Below are positions 63,091 to 64,000 of a stretch of 64,000 bases of DNA, in pieces. Source of the stretch: Actinomycetota bacterium (lineage in GTDB: Bacteria > Actinomycetota > Actinomycetes > Mycobacteriales > JACQDL01); NCBI GenBank assembly GCA_016201065.1, contig JACQDL010000031.1, forward strand, positions 124,001-188,000, written 5' to 3'. The position numbers and the translations under genes are program-made. The number at the start of each line of letters is the position of its first letter. The stretch's first letter is position 1. The notes under the pieces were generated by a model that had not been told where the DNA came from, searched no databases, and worked only from the letters and a program-made list of their open reading frames with translations.

Positions 63091-64000
63091 CCGGGCGGGC
63101 CACCACCTGTCTGCTCACCGTCGTCGTCGGTGGCGGGATGCTCACCGTCGGTGGGCTCATCGGCCTGGCCGGTGGCGCCTCCGCATGCACACCCAGCATC
63201 CCCCCACCGGCAGCCCCCACCCCAACCCCGGTGGGGAGCGTCACCGCCCCCGGCACAGCCGCGACCCCGACCATCACCGGCACGGGGAGCACCGAATTCG
63301 CCGGGTTGGACCCACCCACGGCGCTAGCCGGATACGACAACCAACAACTCAGCAACGCCGCCCTGATCGTGTCGATCGGCGCCGGCCGGGGTGTACCCAC
63401 CCAGGGGCAGATCATCGCGGTGGCGGTGGCCCTGCAGGAATCGTCCCTGCGCAACCTCCCCATCGCCACCGATCACGACTCGCTGGGGTTGTTCCAGCAA
63501 CGCCCCAGCCAGGGATGGGGAACCCCACAACAGATCCTGGACCCCACCTACGCCACCAACACGTTCTACGACCACCTGCTGGCCGTACCCGGATGGCAGC
63601 ACATGACCCTCACCCAGGCCGCCCAAGCGGTGCAACGAAGCGCCTACCCCAACGCCTACGCCCACTGGGAACCCCAGGCCACCGCACTGGTGATGCTCAC
63701 CACCGGCGTCACCGGGGGATGCAACGGTGGTGATGGTGCCTCCGGAGCGGGACTGCCCCTACCCGCCGGTTTCACCCTGCCACCACACACCCCCGAGGCG
63801 GTACGGGTCGCGATCACCTGGGCGCTGCAACAACTCGGCACCCCCTACAGCTACGGCGGTGACTGCACCAACCCCCACGCCAGCAACCCCGCCACCGAAT
63901 GTGACTGCTCCAGCCTCGTGCAGCAGGCCTACCGGGCGGGTGGGATCACCCTGCCCCGCACCACCGGCGACCAACAACACGCCGGCACCCCCATCACCAC
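63087..64000 (+). CDS. Secreted transglycosylase/NlpC-P60 cell-wall hydrolase (partial, 3' end off window)
   Basis: Open frame from GTG 63087 to the window edge (over 300 codons). N-terminal export helix LLTVVVGGGMLTVGGLIGLA; then a transglycosylase-like domain (NQQLSNAALIVSIGAGRGVP, VALQESSLRNLPIATDHDSL, GLFQQRPSQGWG, with the presumed catalytic Glu in LQES); then an NlpC/P60 domain opening ITWALQQLGTPYSYGGDC and CDCSSLVQQAYRAGG with the catalytic Cys near residue 273. Such VirB1-like bifunctional enzymes open peptidoglycan for conjugation channels. The Pro/Thr linker and coupled start are typical. Confidence 0.85.
   Translation, partial: MTGRATTCLLTVVVGGGMLTVGGLIGLAGGASACTPSIPPPAAPTPTPVGSVTAPGTAATPTITGTGSTEFAGLDPPTALAGYDNQQLSNAALIVSIGAGRGVPTQGQIIAVAVALQESSLRNLPIATDHDSLGLFQQRPSQGWGTPQQILDPTYATNTFYDHLLAVPGWQHMTLTQAAQAVQRSAYPNAYAHWEPQATALVMLTTGVTGGCNGGDGASGAGLPLPAGFTLPPHTPEAVRVAITWALQQLGTPYSYGGDCTNPHASNPATECDCSSLVQQAYRAGGITLPRTTGDQQHAGTPIT

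Larger units (their letters stand above)
23870..64000. mobile_element. Integrative and conjugative element with VirB4/VirD4-type transfer genes (right end beyond window)
   Basis: The region begins at tRNA-Ala with a serine integrase and contains a sigma/HTH regulator, a type IV secretion gene set (VirB2-, VirB6-, PrgI-, VirB4- and VirD4-like), a Replic_Relax protein, plasmid-type hypothetical genes (DUF932, DUF4192, amidoligase), its own tRNA genes and a secreted transglycosylase/NlpC-P60 enzyme. Cargo genes lie at 35.4-46.7 kb. No copy of the tRNA-Ala 3' end was recognised further right, so the other attachment site is probably outside the window. Confidence 0.85.

Noticed and set aside
23870..64000. 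Right attachment site (copy of the tRNA-Ala 3' end) and CRISPR arrays
   Set aside because: No duplicated tRNA-Ala 3' segment and no regularly spaced direct-repeat array were seen by eye; the element's right end is probably beyond the window.

Overview
The window is high-GC actinobacterial DNA. Its left 23.9 kb is the chromosomal replication-origin region: feoA/feoB, an acetyltransferase, an aminotransferase, a D-Ala-D-Ala ligase, parB-parA, rsmG, a Jag/KhpB-type gene, yidC, yidD, rnpA, rpmH, dnaA, oriC, dnaN, an EamA permease, gnd, recF, dciA, gyrB, gyrA, a DUF3566 gene, tRNA-Ile, a DLW-39 peptide and tRNA-Ala. A gnd gene between dnaN and recF, with a DUF3566 gene and tRNA-Ile/tRNA-Ala after gyrA, points to a filamentous actinomycete (Micromonosporales/Frankiales-like). 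The genus cannot be fixed from this sequence alone. Three parS-type sites (two inside the parA coding sequence, one before gyrB) and a DnaA-box-rich dnaA-dnaN spacer mark the origin.

From tRNA-Ala to the right edge (about 23.87-64 kb, right end not reached) lies what looks like an integrative and conjugative element. A large serine recombinase on the minus strand reads antisense into tRNA-Ala. It is followed by two unknown proteins, an iteron-like spacer, a sigma/HTH-type protein, and a type IV secretion operon: VirB2-like pilin, VirB6/TrbL-like membrane protein, PrgI-like protein, VirB4 in two overlapping frames, and a VirD4/TraD-like coupling ATPase. A Replic_Relax protein (47.2 kb) and, at the right edge, a secreted transglycosylase/NlpC-P60 hydrolase complete the transfer set. 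The conjugation system is of the VirB4/VirD4 type, not the single FtsK-like TraB type common in Streptomyces elements.

Between the coupling protein and the relaxase-like gene is a cargo block (35.4-46.7 kb). Its core is an eight-gene, mostly stop-start-overlapping operon: DUF4254, a kinase-kinase-nucleotidyltransferase fusion, phosphoribosyltransferase, GT9-like glycosyltransferase, APH-like kinase, short-chain dehydrogenase, histidine phosphatase and TylF-like methyltransferase. It is flanked by a stand-alone CofE-like glutamyl ligase, a Nudix hydrolase and several decayed genes. It reads as a pathway making or modifying a phosphoribosylated small molecule. The product is unknown, and this is the best candidate here for an undescribed system.

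The right part (48.7-64 kb) is a colinear row of plasmid/ICE accessory genes: a membrane diguanylate cyclase, DUF932, a DUF4192 protein and a separate DUF4192 C-terminal-half paralogue, a cysteine-rich amidoligase overlapping a class II glutamine amidotransferase, several unknowns, three tightly packed tRNA genes with non-standard features, a membrane-HTH protein and the cell-wall hydrolase. A short motif (TGTTGGGT / ACCCAACA) recurs in the element's non-coding spacers and is probably the site of an element-encoded DNA-binding protein.
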